In this document: positions 27,736 to 37,306 of the stretch, one piece after another
Layout of the letters: every line of letters begins with the position of its first letter
Numbering within the stretch: position 1 is the stretch's first letter
NCBI RefSeq assembly: GCF_024347475.1
Contig: NZ_AP025487.1
Coordinates: 558,001 to 622,000 of the forward strand
Reading direction: 5' to 3'
DNA length: 64,000 nucleotides
DNA from: Vibrio fortis
Lineage (GTDB): Bacteria; Pseudomonadota; Gammaproteobacteria; Enterobacterales; Vibrionaceae
Position numbers and translations under genes: made by a program
Notes under the pieces: model-generated
Database searches by the model: none
What the model saw: only the letters and a program-made list of their open reading frames with translations
What the model was told of the DNA's origin: nothing

Positions 27736-29223
27736 CTAGGCTGTTTTAGTCACGCCTTTAGCTTCTTTCTCTTCATCAGCAAGGTCGGTTTCGCCTTTGC
27801 CTTTTGAAATCTTGATTACGTAAGCCGCAACACCTAGGGCACTAATCACACCAACGATAGTCGAGATTTGCATTGGTAGACCGAAACCAAGTTGGCTGTT
27901 GTTCAAGATGAATGTGATACACACAGACGTCATGAAGATTGCTGGAACCGTTGTTACCCAGTGCAGTTTGTTGTGACGTAGTAGGTAAGCAGAAGCTGTC
28001 CACAGCATCATTACCGCTGTTGATTGGTTAGCGAAGCCGAAGTAGCGCCAGATGATACCGAAATCAACTTGAGTCAGGATGCCACCGATAACGAATAGCG
28101 GTAGAGCCATTAGTAGACGGTTACGTAGTGTCTTCTGTTCCATGTTGAAGTATTCAGCAAGGATTAGACGGCTTGAACGGAATGCAGTGTCACCAGAAGT
28201 GATTGGTAGGATAACCACGCCAAGGAAGGCAAGGATACCGCCAAATACACCCAGTAGGCCAAATGAAGCGCTGTAAACTACGTTACCTGGGCCACCGTTT
28301 GCTACTGCTTCAGATAGAGACTCAACAGAGCCGAAGAACGATAGCGCAAGTGCACACCAGATAAGAGCGATGATGCCTTCACCAATCATTGCACCGTAGA
28401 ATACGAAGCGACCGTTCTTCTCGTTTTCCATACAACGCGCCATTAGAGGAGACTGAGTTGCGTGGAAGCCAGAGATAGCACCACAAGCGATAGTGATGAA
28501 TAGAGCTGGCCACAATGGTAGGTCGTTCGGGTTCATGTTAGTGAACATGTCGCTGATCTCAAAGCCACCCATGATTTGGTGTTCGTCGGAGAAGCCAATT
28601 GCAGTGATTAGACCAACAGACATGAAGATAAGCAGTGCGCCGAACAGTGGGTAGAAGCGACCAATGATTTTATCGACAGGGACAATCGTTGCGATGATGT
28701 AGTAAGCGAAGATAACCACAACCATAGTTGTTGCTGACATCGCGAAATCAGTTTGGTCGTTCACTAGGTTAGTAATCATGCCTGCTGGAGCTGATACGAA
28801 TACCACACCAACGAGAAGCAGTAGAACAATGGCAAAGATATTCATAAAGTGTTTTGCGCCATTGCCTAGGTAACGTCCTGTGATAGTTGGAACCGAAGCG
28901 CCACCATTACGGATAGATAACATACCTGAGAAGTAGTCGTGTACTGCACCTGCGAAGATACAACCTAACACGATCCAAAGCATGGCTGCCGGACCGTAAA
29001 GGGCACCCATAATAGGACCAAAGATTGGGCCGACACCTGCAATGTTAAGCAGTTGAACCAGGTAAACTTTTGGTGTCGACATTGGAACGTAATCCACACC
29101 ATCTTGCTTTGTATGAGCTGGGGTTTGGCGTTTTTCGTTTATGCCGAATACTTTCTCAATGAAAGCACCATAAAGAAAGTAACCGCCGATGAGTGCCGCA
29201 ACACAGGTTAGAAACCACATCAT
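27736..29223 (-). CDS. CstA-family transporter (short form, probable pyruvate/peptide uptake)
   Basis: The 495-residue membrane protein begins MMWFLTCVAALIGGYFLYGAF and carries CstA signatures: NIAGVGPIFGPIMGALYGPAAMLW split around residue 65, GAVHDYFSGMLSIRNGG, GFHATQSPLMARC and TSGDTAFRSSRLILAE. E. coli CstA and BtsT are about 700 residues; this is the shorter type lacking the C-terminal extension. CstA proteins transport pyruvate, earlier described as peptide uptake under starvation. It is next to a BtsSR-like pair, has tandem BtsR-like boxes upstream, and its Shine-Dalgarno lies in a hairpin. I leave the symbol blank because cstA and btsT cannot be separated by eye. Confidence 0.88.
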   Translation of the reverse strand: MMWFLTCVAALIGGYFLYGAFIEKVFGINEKRQTPAHTKQDGVDYVPMSTPKVYLVQLLNIAGVGPIFGPIMGALYGPAAMLWIVLGCIFAGAVHDYFSGMLSIRNGGASVPTITGRYLGNGAKHFMNIFAIVLLLLVGVVFVSAPAGMITNLVNDQTDFAMSATTMVVVIFAYYIIATIVPVDKIIGRFYPLFGALLIFMSVGLITAIGFSDEHQIMGGFEISDMFTNMNPNDLPLWPALFITIACGAISGFHATQSPLMARCMENEKNGRFVFYGAMIGEGIIALIWCALALSFFGSVESLSEAVANGGPGNVVYSASFGLLGVFGGILAFLGVVILPITSGDTAFRSSRLILAEYFNMEQKTLRNRLLMALPLFVIGGILTQVDFGIIWRYFGFANQSTAVMMLWTASAYLLRHNKLHWVTTVPAIFMTSVCITFILNNSQLGFGLPMQISTIVGVISALGVAAYVIKISKGKGETDLADEEKEAKGVTKTA

Positions 29224-29231
29224 AATTTGTT

Positions 29232-29259
29232 ATCCCTGAATGTATTAATTAAGTCAGGG
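29232..29259 (-). promoter_or_regulatory. Hairpin overlapping the cstA-like Shine-Dalgarno
   Basis: On the minus strand CCCTGA (29259-29254) can pair with TCAGGG (29239-29234) around a 14-base loop. The second arm overlaps AGGGAT, the ribosome binding site nine bases before ATG 29223. Only six pairs form, so the effect on translation is uncertain. Confidence 0.4.
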
Positions 29260-29303
29260 TGGATAATAAGCGAGCGGTTGGCGAGAAGCTTGTGCTTAAG
29301 CCG

Positions 29304-29431
29304 TTAGTGGTCGTATAGCGATTTAAGTGGCGCTGTGGTTGATTGAGTGGTTTTCAGATTTGTTGAGCGGTTGGGGGACAGGTTAAATGGTTTTGTCTCG
29401 TACTAAGCGGTGACTTGGGGGAAGCAGTGGA
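29304..29431 (-). promoter_or_regulatory. Array of 20-bp-phased BtsR/LytTR-like boxes upstream of cstA-like gene
   Basis: On the minus strand the word ACCRCTYA, or a variant, recurs at exact 20-bp steps. Plus-strand positions: TTAGTGGT 29304, TAAGTGGC 29324, TGAGTGGT 29344, TGAGCGGT 29364, TAAATGGT 29384, TAAGCGGT 29404, GCAGTGGA 29424. E. coli BtsR binds two direct ACC(G/A)CT(C/T)A repeats about two helical turns apart (from memory). All boxes are in the same orientation as the cstA-like gene, the nearest about 80 bases from its ATG. A possible -10 (TATTAT) lies at 29263-29268. Confidence 0.65.
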
Positions 29432-29513
29432 CATTTTAGTGGGTTAAGCGGAGAATCGAGATACGTCGGCTAGCGATAGCTCCTAATGAATAATAAGAAG
29501 ATAAGGGATTCAA

Positions 29514-29864
29514 ATGAAGAAAGTAACCGTAGCCTTGCTATTGGCTCTAGGTATGACAGGCTGTGCATCAAACGTGCAAGACTTAGCGGCAGAGGGGAAC
29601 TGGCAAGAGATTGGCTACCGTGATGGCGTAAGAGGCAACACTCAGCGTTCCTATTCTGAGATGACTAAGCTAGGCGCAGTCGATCAAGCCGCATACAGCG
29701 AAGGTTACTACCAAGGTGTGAGCGAATACTGTAACCCTAATCATGCTTATCAGATCGGTCTTTCTGGTCAGATTTATGAAGGTGTCTGTTCTGGTACTGA
29801 AGATGCGCAGCGTTTTCGTATGGAGTGGCAACGAGGCTGGGATGAATTCTCAAACGAGCACTGA
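29514..29864 (+). CDS. DUF2799-type lipoprotein
   Basis: The 116-residue protein has a lipoprotein signal peptide MKKVTVALLLALGMTGC with the lipobox cysteine at residue 17, followed by ASNVQDLAAEGNWQEIGYRDGVRG. The short repeated pattern of GYRDG..., YSEGYYQGVSEYC and WQRGWDEF resembles DUF2799 lipoproteins. Function is unknown. Residue +2 after Cys is Ala, so outer-membrane sorting is expected. ATG 29514 follows GATAAGGGATTCAA. A strong terminator follows. Confidence 0.85.
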   Translation: MKKVTVALLLALGMTGCASNVQDLAAEGNWQEIGYRDGVRGNTQRSYSEMTKLGAVDQAAYSEGYYQGVSEYCNPNHAYQIGLSGQIYEGVCSGTEDAQRFRMEWQRGWDEFSNEH

Positions 29865-29881
29865 GCTGACACACATCATCA

Positions 29882-29909
29882 AAAAAGCACCGATTCGTCG
29901 GTGCTTTTT
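29882..29909. terminator. Terminator after DUF2799 lipoprotein gene
   Basis: Stem AAAAAGCACCGA / TCGGTGCTTTTT with a TTCG loop. It is symmetrical enough to stop convergent murQ transcripts too. Confidence 0.9.
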
Positions 29910-29957
29910 GTATTGAGCGTGTGTTGAGTTACTCAGCTGGCTGCGACCTTGTCGTGT

Positions 29958-30905
<948 letters not shown>

Positions 30906-30915
30906 CTAGTGATGG

Positions 30916-32028
30916 TCATGCGCGGTAGAGCACACCCAAAGAAGCGCTTTTTGAAGCTCCTGTTACCTCAGGAAGGTTACTCGGTAGCTTATGTACATAA
31001 CGTTGAGCCAGCCATGCAAATGCCATGGCTTCCATGTAATCGGCATCGACTCCTTTAGCGGAAGTCGAACTCACTTGCCAGTCAGGAAGCAGCTTCGTAA
31101 GGCGCTCCATCAAAAGTGGGTTTCTGACGCCTCCACCACATACGTATAGGGCAGGGAATGAGCCAGATTGATGCTTCATGACTTCATTAGCTATGGTGAT
31201 GGCACTGTACTCACAAAGGGTGCGCTGTACATCGGGTTCCGATATTTCTGGCAATGCCTTTAATTTGATTTCTAGCCACGGCAGATTGAACAGCTCTCGA
31301 CCTGTGCTTTTCGGTGGTAGCTCAGCAAGGTAGGCTTCTTCAAGCAGTGAATTCAGTAGCGCCGAATTTACTTGGCCACTGCGAGCAAACTCTCCATCTT
31401 GGTCATATTTTTTCCCGCAGTGCTTGCTCACCCAAGCATCCATCAGCATGTTGCCCGGCCCCGTGTCATAACCCAGTGTCGGTTGGTCTGGCTGCAGCAC
31501 CGAAATATTAGCAATACCACCAATGTTTAGTACCACAACACTGCTCTGCTTGGCTTCAAAAATGGTGCGATGAAATGCGGGTACCAAAGGTGCGCCTTGT
31601 CCGCCTAACGCCATGTCTTTGCGACGAAAATCAGCGATCACGTCAATATTGGTTTTAGCAGCAATGATATTGGCATCACCTAACTGCATAGTAAATGGGT
31701 GATTCCCACTAGGCTGGTGGAAAACGGTTTGGCCATGATTACCAATCGCCGTGATTTGAGAGGCGCAGATATTGTGATTGGATAGAAGCTGTAGAACTGC
31801 ATCTGCAAATATATGGCCAAGCTGGTGGTCGAGCTCACCTATCGCGATCAGGTTGGTTTGTTGGCCGATACACACATCGAGTAAGTGCTTTTTTGTCTCT
31901 TCAGGCATAGGGAACTCGTCGTGGGCAATCAGCTCGATGCGTTGGTTGTCGATACTGACCAAAGCAGTGTCGATACCGTCCATACTGGTTCCAGACATAA
32001 CCCCGATGTATAGCTCTTTATGATCCAT
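30916..32028 (-). CDS. anmK: Anhydro-N-acetylmuramic acid kinase AnmK
   Basis: Opens and phosphorylates anhydroMurNAc to MurNAc-6-P, the step before MurQ. From ATG 32028 (MDHKELYIGVMSGTSMDG) the protein is 370 residues, the family length. Signatures are GVMSGTSMDGID, IGNHGQTVFHQPSG, DFRRKDMALGGQGAPLVPAFH, NIGGIANIS and GYDTGPGNMLMDAW. The frame also runs to ATG 32061, but that codon has no ribosome binding site and adds residues not found in the family. Divergent from nagZ, which feeds the same pathway. Confidence 0.95.
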   Translation of the reverse strand: MDHKELYIGVMSGTSMDGIDTALVSIDNQRIELIAHDEFPMPEETKKHLLDVCIGQQTNLIAIGELDHQLGHIFADAVLQLLSNHNICASQITAIGNHGQTVFHQPSGNHPFTMQLGDANIIAAKTNIDVIADFRRKDMALGGQGAPLVPAFHRTIFEAKQSSVVVLNIGGIANISVLQPDQPTLGYDTGPGNMLMDAWVSKHCGKKYDQDGEFARSGQVNSALLNSLLEEAYLAELPPKSTGRELFNLPWLEIKLKALPEISEPDVQRTLCEYSAITIANEVMKHQSGSFPALYVCGGGVRNPLLMERLTKLLPDWQVSSTSAKGVDADYMEAMAFAWLAQRYVHKLPSNLPEVTGASKSASLGVLYRA

Positions 32029-32127
32029 TCCTAAACTCTTCTGACCGTGAATTAAAAACATTGTAATGCAATTTCAAACGGAATAACCTCGTGAAGATTA
32101 TCAATTTTGGCTTAGTAAGGGATAAAT

Positions 32128-33117
32128 ATGGGACCGTTGTGGGTAGATGTTGAAGGCTACGAGCTCACTACCGAAGATAGAGAGATTCTTGAGCATCCAA
32201 CCGTGGGTGGATTGATCTTTTTTGCTCGTAACTATCATGACAGCAAGCAATTGGCGGCATTAACCAAAGAGATCCGTAAGGCGGCTAAACGACCGATTCT
32301 TATTGGTGTCGACCAAGAGGGCGGTCGCGTGCAGCGCTTTCGTGATGGCTTCTCAATTATTCCTGCTGCGCAAGAGTTTGCTAAACACAACAACGGTGAA
32401 CAGCTGGCCGAACAAGCGGGTTGGCTGATGGCTGCAGAGTTGGTCGCTCATGATATCGATCTGAGTTTTGCACCGGTATTGGACAAAGGCCATCAATGTA
32501 AGGCGATTGGTAATCGTGCCTTTGGTGAAGACATCGATACTATCGTCCGCCACAGCAGCGCGTTTATCCATGGCATGAAGAGTGTAGGAATGGCGACGAC
32601 GGGTAAACATTTCCCAGGACATGGGGGTGTCATTGCGGATTCTCATCTAGAGACGCCATATGATCCAAGAGAAGATATCTTTGAAACCGACATGGCGATT
32701 TTCAAGGCTCAAATTGAGGCGGGTATTTTGGATGCAATGATGCCTGCACATGTGGTTTTTTCTCACTATGATGATAAGCCTGCTAGCGGTTCTCGCTATT
32801 GGCTACAAGAGGTATTGAGAAAACAGCTTGGATTTAAAGGGCTGGTTTTTTCAGATGATTTGACGATGGAAGGTGCTGCGATCATGGGCGGTCCGGCACA
32901 AAGAGCGCAAGCCGCATTAGATGCTGGGTGCAACATGGTGTTAATGTGTAATAAGCGAGATGCACAAATTGAGGCTTTAGATAACCTAGAGATACAAAGT
33001 GTTCCTCTAGCACACTCTTTATTGAAAAAGCACACCTTTGATCTCCCAACGCTACAGTCAGATACTCGATGGAAAGAGGCTTCTGAGCAGATGAAGCGTG
33101 TTTTAGATAATGGGTGA
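32128..33117 (+). CDS. nagZ: Beta-N-acetylhexosaminidase NagZ
   Basis: Cytoplasmic glycoside hydrolase family 3 enzyme that releases GlcNAc from GlcNAc-anhydroMurNAc peptides; its product feeds AnmK and its substrates influence AmpC-type induction in some species. The 329-residue protein has [11 protein letters not shown], the signature KHFPGHG (160-166) with the acid/base H173 in DSH, and the nucleophile aspartate in [10 protein letters not shown] (about 242-244). The divergent anmK-murQ operon gives a compact peptidoglycan-recycling locus. Confidence 0.96.
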   Translation: MGPLWVDVEGYELTTEDREILEHPTVGGLIFFARNYHDSKQLAALTKEIRKAAKRPILIGVDQEGGRVQRFRDGFSIIPAAQEFAKHNNGEQLAEQAGWLMAAELVAHDIDLSFAPVLDKGHQCKAIGNRAFGEDIDTIVRHSSAFIHGMKSVGMATTGKHFPGHGGVIADSHLETPYDPREDIFETDMAIFKAQIEAGILDAMMPAHVVFSHYDDKPASGSRYWLQEVLRKQLGFKGLVFSDDLTMEGAAIMGGPAQRAQAALDAGCNMVLMCNKRDAQIEALDNLEIQSVPLAHSLLKKHTFDLPTLQSDTRWKEASEQMKRVLDNG

Positions 33118-33143
33118 TAAATAGACACTTTTTAAGTTTTGCT

Positions 33144-33172
33144 AAGGCGATATGAGAAATATCGCCTTTTTT
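33144..33172 (+). terminator. Terminator after nagZ
   Basis: Stem AAGGCGATAT / ATATCGCCTT with a five-base loop, followed by TTTT. Confidence 0.88.
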
Positions 33173-33229
33173 GTATCTACAAAGACTGATTTCTAACTCT
33201 TTTCTGATTTTCTTAATATAAAGTTTGCA

Positions 33230-33270
33230 TGTAAAGTTATTTTTACATCAAATGTTTTTTATTATTTACA
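33230..33270 (+). promoter_or_regulatory. Two TyrR boxes upstream of aroF
   Basis: TGTAAA-N6-TTTACA at 33230-33247 is an exact match to the TyrR box consensus. A second, weaker box (TGTTTT-N6-TTTACA, 33253-33270) follows with 23 bases between centres. A strong/weak pair is the arrangement for tyrosine-dependent repression of aroF-tyrA in E. coli. A possible -35 (TTGCAA, 33272) lies just after, but I cannot fix the -10. Confidence 0.8.
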
Positions 33271-33364
33271 CTTGCAATCGTTTCTATAGCTGTTATTTTA
33301 GTTTTCAAAGATTGTTAGCCCATGCGGAATATTTGGGTGTAAAGAAAAGAATACAGGTTGAGTT

Positions 33365-34438
33365 ATGCAGAAAAGTGAATTAAGCAATGTCAATATCATC
33401 GACGAACAGGTACTGATTACTCCAGATGAGTTAAAAGCCAAATTACCTCTGAGTGATAATGCTCGTCGTTTTATTCAAGAGTCTCGTCAAACTATCGCCA
33501 ACATCATTCACAAGAAAGATCACCGTATGCTAGTGGTTTGTGGTCCTTGTTCGATTCATGACGTTGAAGCTGCAAAAGAGTACGCAAAACGCCTAAAAGC
33601 ACTTTCTGAAGAACTCAGTGACCAACTGTACATCGTAATGCGCGTGTACTTCGAAAAACCACGTACAACGGTTGGTTGGAAAGGTCTAATCAATGACCCA
33701 CATCTAGACGGCACATTTGATATCGAGCATGGTCTTCACGTAGGTCGTGAGCTGTTGGTTGAGCTGGCTGAGATGGAAATCCCACTGGCGACTGAGGCAC
33801 TTGATCCTATCAGCCCACAATACCTAGCAGACACGTTTAGTTGGGCGGCGATCGGTGCTCGTACTACCGAATCTCAAACTCACCGTGAGATGGCAAGTGG
33901 TCTATCGATGCCAATCGGCTTTAAAAACGGCACTGATGGCAACCTAGGCACTGCGATTAACGCGATGCAAGCGGCTTCTTCAAGCCACCGTTTCATGGGT
34001 ATCAGCCGCGAAGGTCAAGTTGCGCTACTGACAACTCAAGGCAACCCGAATGGTCATGTAATCCTACGTGGTGGTAAGCAGACCAACTACGATTCAGTTT
34101 CAGTACATGAATGTGAAGAAGAACTATCGAAAGCGGGTCTAGAGGCAGCGCTGATGGTTGATTGTAGCCATGCTAACTCGCGCAAAGACTTCCGCCGCCA
34201 ACCGTTGGTTGCAGAAGATGTCATTCACCAAATTCGTGAAGGCAACAAGTCAATTATTGGCTTGATGATTGAAAGCCACCTTAACGAGGGTAACCAATCT
34301 TCTGACATTCCTCTCGATCAGATGAAATACGGCGTTTCAATTACCGACGCGTGTATCAATTGGGATTCAACTGAGGCACTATTGAAGCGTGCACACACGG
34401 AACTAGTCCCATTCTTGGAAAATCGTCTAAAAGGCTAG
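33365..34438 (+). CDS. aroF: DAHP synthase, tyrosine-sensitive type
   Basis: First step of the shikimate pathway: condenses PEP and erythrose-4-phosphate. The 357-residue type I enzyme shows LVVCGPCSIHD, MRVYFEKPRTTVGWKGLIND, GARTTESQTHREMASG, GFKNGTDGNL and DCSHANSRKD. I call it aroF because it sits 42 bases before tyrA and has TyrR boxes upstream, the E. coli aroF-tyrA arrangement; feedback specificity itself cannot be read by eye. Confidence 0.92.
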   Translation: MQKSELSNVNIIDEQVLITPDELKAKLPLSDNARRFIQESRQTIANIIHKKDHRMLVVCGPCSIHDVEAAKEYAKRLKALSEELSDQLYIVMRVYFEKPRTTVGWKGLINDPHLDGTFDIEHGLHVGRELLVELAEMEIPLATEALDPISPQYLADTFSWAAIGARTTESQTHREMASGLSMPIGFKNGTDGNLGTAINAMQAASSSHRFMGISREGQVALLTTQGNPNGHVILRGGKQTNYDSVSVHECEEELSKAGLEAALMVDCSHANSRKDFRRQPLVAEDVIHQIREGNKSIIGLMIESHLNEGNQSSDIPLDQMKYGVSITDACINWDSTEALLKRAHTELVPFLENRLKG

Positions 34439-34480
34439 TGCTGGCACAAATCGAGGCTTAAGGATTAGAAAGGAAGAAGA

Positions 34481-35608
34481 ATGGCCGTTGAACTGAACGA
34501 ATTACGCGACCAAATTGACGTTGTCGATAAACAGATGTTAGAGCTTCTTGCCCAGCGCTTAGCACTGGTTGAGAAAGTAGGTGAGGTGAAAAGCGAGCAC
34601 GGTCTGCCGATTTATGTGCCTGAGCGTGAGGCTGCGATGCTTGCGTCTCGCCGAGCTGAGGCTGAAAAACTAGGTGTGCCGCCACAGCTTATTGAAGACA
34701 TTCTGCGTCGTACCATGCGTGAGTCATACGCGAGTGAAAAGGATTCGGGCTTTAAGTGTCTGAACCCAGAGCTGCGTTCAGTTGTTGTTATCGGTGGTAA
34801 TGGTCAACTTGGTGGTCTGTTCGGACGTATGTTCAAGCTATCTGGCTACGATGTAAAAGTACTGGGTAGCAAGGATTGGGACAAGGCTGATGAGTTACTG
34901 AAAGACGCTGGCCTTGTGGTGGTTACTGTTCCAATCCATCTGACAGAAGGTGTGATTGATAAGCTGAACAATCTGCCAAGCGACTGTATTTTGTGTGACT
35001 TAACGTCAATCAAGTCGAAACCGTTACAGCGCATGTTGGCCGTTCATCAAGGTCCTGTTGTTGGTCTACACCCAATGTTTGGTCCGGATGTACCAAGCCT
35101 TGCGAAGCAGGTGATTGTTTACAGTGATGGTCGTGGTCAAGAAAGTTACCAATGGCTACTAGAGCAATTTGGTATCTGGGGTGCAAGCCTATGTAATATG
35201 GATGCGCAAGAGCACGATCACGGTATGACGCTTATCCAAGCGCTGCGCCACTTCACTTCATTTGCTTACGGCTTACACCTAAGCAAAGAGAACCCAAACA
35301 TTGATCGCCTGCTGCAGCTAAGTTCGCCTATCTACCGCCTTGAAATTGCGATGGTCGGTCGTCTATTTGCACAAGACCCGAATTTGTACGGCGATATTAT
35401 TCTCTCTTCTGACGAGAACATTGCGATGATTCGCCGCTTCCACCACTGTTTCGGTGAAGCTCTGAAGATTCTAGAAGGCAAAGATAAGGCTCAATTTGTT
35501 GAAAGCTTTAACGAAGTGAGCGAGTGGTTTGGCGATTACTCTCAGCAGTTCTTGCAAGAGAGCCAAAGCCTTCTTAAGCAAGCCCATGATTCGATTCATC
35601 GCGGTTAA
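34481..35608 (+). CDS. tyrA: Chorismate mutase / prephenate dehydrogenase (T-protein)
   Basis: Bifunctional tyrosine-pathway enzyme. Residues 1-90 form the AroQ chorismate mutase helix bundle ([23 protein letters not shown]); from about residue 98 follows the NAD-dependent prephenate dehydrogenase with [20 protein letters not shown] (Rossmann glycine motif), [10 protein letters not shown] and [10 protein letters not shown]. The 375-residue length matches E. coli TyrA. ATG 34481 follows GGAAGAAG. It is the second gene of the aroF-tyrA operon. Confidence 0.97.
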   Translation: MAVELNELRDQIDVVDKQMLELLAQRLALVEKVGEVKSEHGLPIYVPEREAAMLASRRAEAEKLGVPPQLIEDILRRTMRESYASEKDSGFKCLNPELRSVVVIGGNGQLGGLFGRMFKLSGYDVKVLGSKDWDKADELLKDAGLVVVTVPIHLTEGVIDKLNNLPSDCILCDLTSIKSKPLQRMLAVHQGPVVGLHPMFGPDVPSLAKQVIVYSDGRGQESYQWLLEQFGIWGASLCNMDAQEHDHGMTLIQALRHFTSFAYGLHLSKENPNIDRLLQLSSPIYRLEIAMVGRLFAQDPNLYGDIILSSDENIAMIRRFHHCFGEALKILEGKDKAQFVESFNEVSEWFGDYSQQFLQESQSLLKQAHDSIHRG

Positions 35609-35654
35609 CCTGGACTACTGTAAGCTCAACCATATTGAGTGACTGAACAGATAG

Positions 35655-35689
35655 AAAAAGAGCCACCTATATTAGGTGGCTCTTTTTTT
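35655..35689. terminator. Bidirectional terminator after tyrA
   Basis: Stem AAAAAGAGCCACCTA / TAGGTGGCTCTTTTT with a three-base loop and T-runs both ways. It separates tyrA from the convergent M23 peptidase gene. Confidence 0.92.
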
Positions 35690-35766
35690 ATCTAACTATC
35701 ATGAGCTTAAAAGCTTTTGGCCTGTGGTAGGTAAAAAGATCATCATAGGTCAAAAGCTATCAAGCA

Positions 35767-36804
35767 TTAGTTTGTTGCTAGTGTTGGCTTTGCTTTGGTC
35801 TCATCACTCGATACGGTTTCAATCGACGAGTTGATGTAAGGCACATTAGTCAGATTGATTTGCAGACGCACCACGTTATCGATCAGCTGAACCAGTGGTC
35901 CCCACTTAACCTTCTTCTCTTTCTCAAACACGTAATTGAAGTTTTCTGGTGTCCAGTCCATCAAGTATTGTGGATTCAAAGAGCGGCCAAGAAAGCGTAC
36001 TTCGTAGTGTAGATGTGGCCCAGTAGAGTTTCCTGAGTTGCCACAGCTAGCAATAACATCACCTTTACTCACGAACTGCCCGCTACGCACCTTAAACTTC
36101 TGTAGGTGAGCGTAAGAGCTCATGAAGCCAAAGGAGTGGCGCATAGTTAGGAAGTTACCAAAGCCTTTCTTACTTGGGCGCACCGTTTCAATCACGCCGT
36201 CAGCTGGAGCAAGAATATCTTCACCACGCTTACACGTAAGGTCGATACCTGTGTGGGTATGACGTTTGCCTGTGATTGGGTTGATGCGACTTCCGTAAGA
36301 TGAGGAGATACGCTGATAGGCCATTGGGCTGTCATTCGGGATCAAACGGAACATGGTTGCACGTACCGCCGAATCGATGGCTGCTGCGTCAATTCGCTCT
36401 TCAAGAGAAGTCTCATCGTTAACCAGCTCTTCATCCGCAAGGCCAAGTACCGATTCAACATCGAATACACGCTTACCAAGCAGCTGAATAGTGCCTTCTT
36501 TTTCGGTCAGGGTCTGTGCTAACGAGTGATTGGTTTCAATCTGTTCATCGTACATAAACTCCATATTGTCTTTCTCGACAATCAAAGTTTCGATCAGCTT
36601 CTGAGCATCTTGTGCTTGCACTGAGGCATGCTGCTCCGAGGCGGACAACTTCTGCTGACCATCGTAGTGTAAGTAGATGGCACCGCCTACTAAAAGAGGG
36701 ACGGATAGTATTGCAGAGGTACAAAAGAGTACGGCTTTACGGCCGAAGTAAAATGTCTGCTCCCCTTGGCTCGAAGGAACAGTAATCGAAATTTTCTGAG
36801 ACAT
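35767..36804 (-). CDS. M23 family (LytM) metallopeptidase, membrane-anchored
   Basis: Probable peptidoglycan DD-endopeptidase or regulator. The 345-residue protein has one membrane segment (about 27-47), a coiled-coil-like stretch (about 52-115) and a LytM domain with the zinc motif HTHTGIDLTCKRGEDILAPADG read in two parts (H...D) and GPHLHYEVRFLG (HxH). All four metal and catalytic positions appear intact, so it should be active. It differs from NlpD and EnvC in having no LysM; I cannot assign it to a named Vibrio Shy endopeptidase. It is transcribed after the PilZ gene with a 39-base gap. Confidence 0.9.
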   Translation of the reverse strand: MSQKISITVPSSQGEQTFYFGRKAVLFCTSAILSVPLLVGGAIYLHYDGQQKLSASEQHASVQAQDAQKLIETLIVEKDNMEFMYDEQIETNHSLAQTLTEKEGTIQLLGKRVFDVESVLGLADEELVNDETSLEERIDAAAIDSAVRATMFRLIPNDSPMAYQRISSSYGSRINPITGKRHTHTGIDLTCKRGEDILAPADGVIETVRPSKKGFGNFLTMRHSFGFMSSYAHLQKFKVRSGQFVSKGDVIASCGNSGNSTGPHLHYEVRFLGRSLNPQYLMDWTPENFNYVFEKEKKVKWGPLVQLIDNVVRLQINLTNVPYINSSIETVSSDETKAKPTLATN

Positions 36805-36843
36805 GATGACGTATTAAATAAAAATAATTCGAAGAGTGTGCTT

Positions 36844-37221
36844 TTATTCTGCTGACTCTTCGCCTAAATCTGTTAGATGTTCTATTTCTCGATAAAGTAA
36901 CTCATCATCACCAACGTTAAGTTCCACAAGGCGCTTAAGGTGGCTGATACTATCAATATCTAAATGCTCTATGCGCAAACGCACTGAGGTATTGATGGTA
37001 GAGACAATAGAGGCTTCTAATTGAATGTCGATATCACTGTCTGTTAATTGAAAGCTAATTTGAACAGGCAAGTGATGGTTTAATTGATGGTGGTTTTCAC
37101 AATTTATCAATAAGCCTTGCAGTGACAGGTCTTGTATCGTGCCATCAACCACTAAGGTATCTTGGGTTAATTTGGTAGCGACTTGATAAACAATCCTTGA
37201 AAATCGACGCCTTTCTATCAT
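36844..37221 (-). CDS. PilZ domain protein (likely c-di-GMP receptor)
   Basis: The protein is 125 residues from ATG 37221 (MIERRRFSRIVYQ), chosen because GAGGAAG lies upstream and PilZ domains begin with this arginine motif; the frame opens 13 codons earlier at 37260. Both c-di-GMP contacts are present: RRFSR (RxxxR) at the start and DLSLQG (DxSxxG) near residue 29. Its place near tyrA matches V. cholerae VC0697, called PlzA, though I assign that from memory of the synteny. Function of the output is unknown. Confidence 0.88.
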   Translation of the reverse strand: MIERRRFSRIVYQVATKLTQDTLVVDGTIQDLSLQGLLINCENHHQLNHHLPVQISFQLTDSDIDIQLEASIVSTINTSVRLRIEHLDIDSISHLKRLVELNVGDDELLYREIEHLTDLGEESAE

Positions 37222-37262
37222 AGAGACTTCCTCATCTACTGGTTTGGAATGTCGTATCATAT

Positions 37263-37285
37263 AAGGCCGCTAATTTAGCGGCCTT
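37263..37285 (-). terminator. Hairpin after ettA, probable terminator
   Basis: AAGGCCGCTAA / TTAGCGGCCTT, an almost loopless palindrome just beyond the ettA stop on the minus strand. The tail reads ATATGATACG, so it is not a strong U-tail terminator. Confidence 0.6.
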
Positions 37286-37306
37286 AGAGTAAATTACAAG
37301 CGAAAC

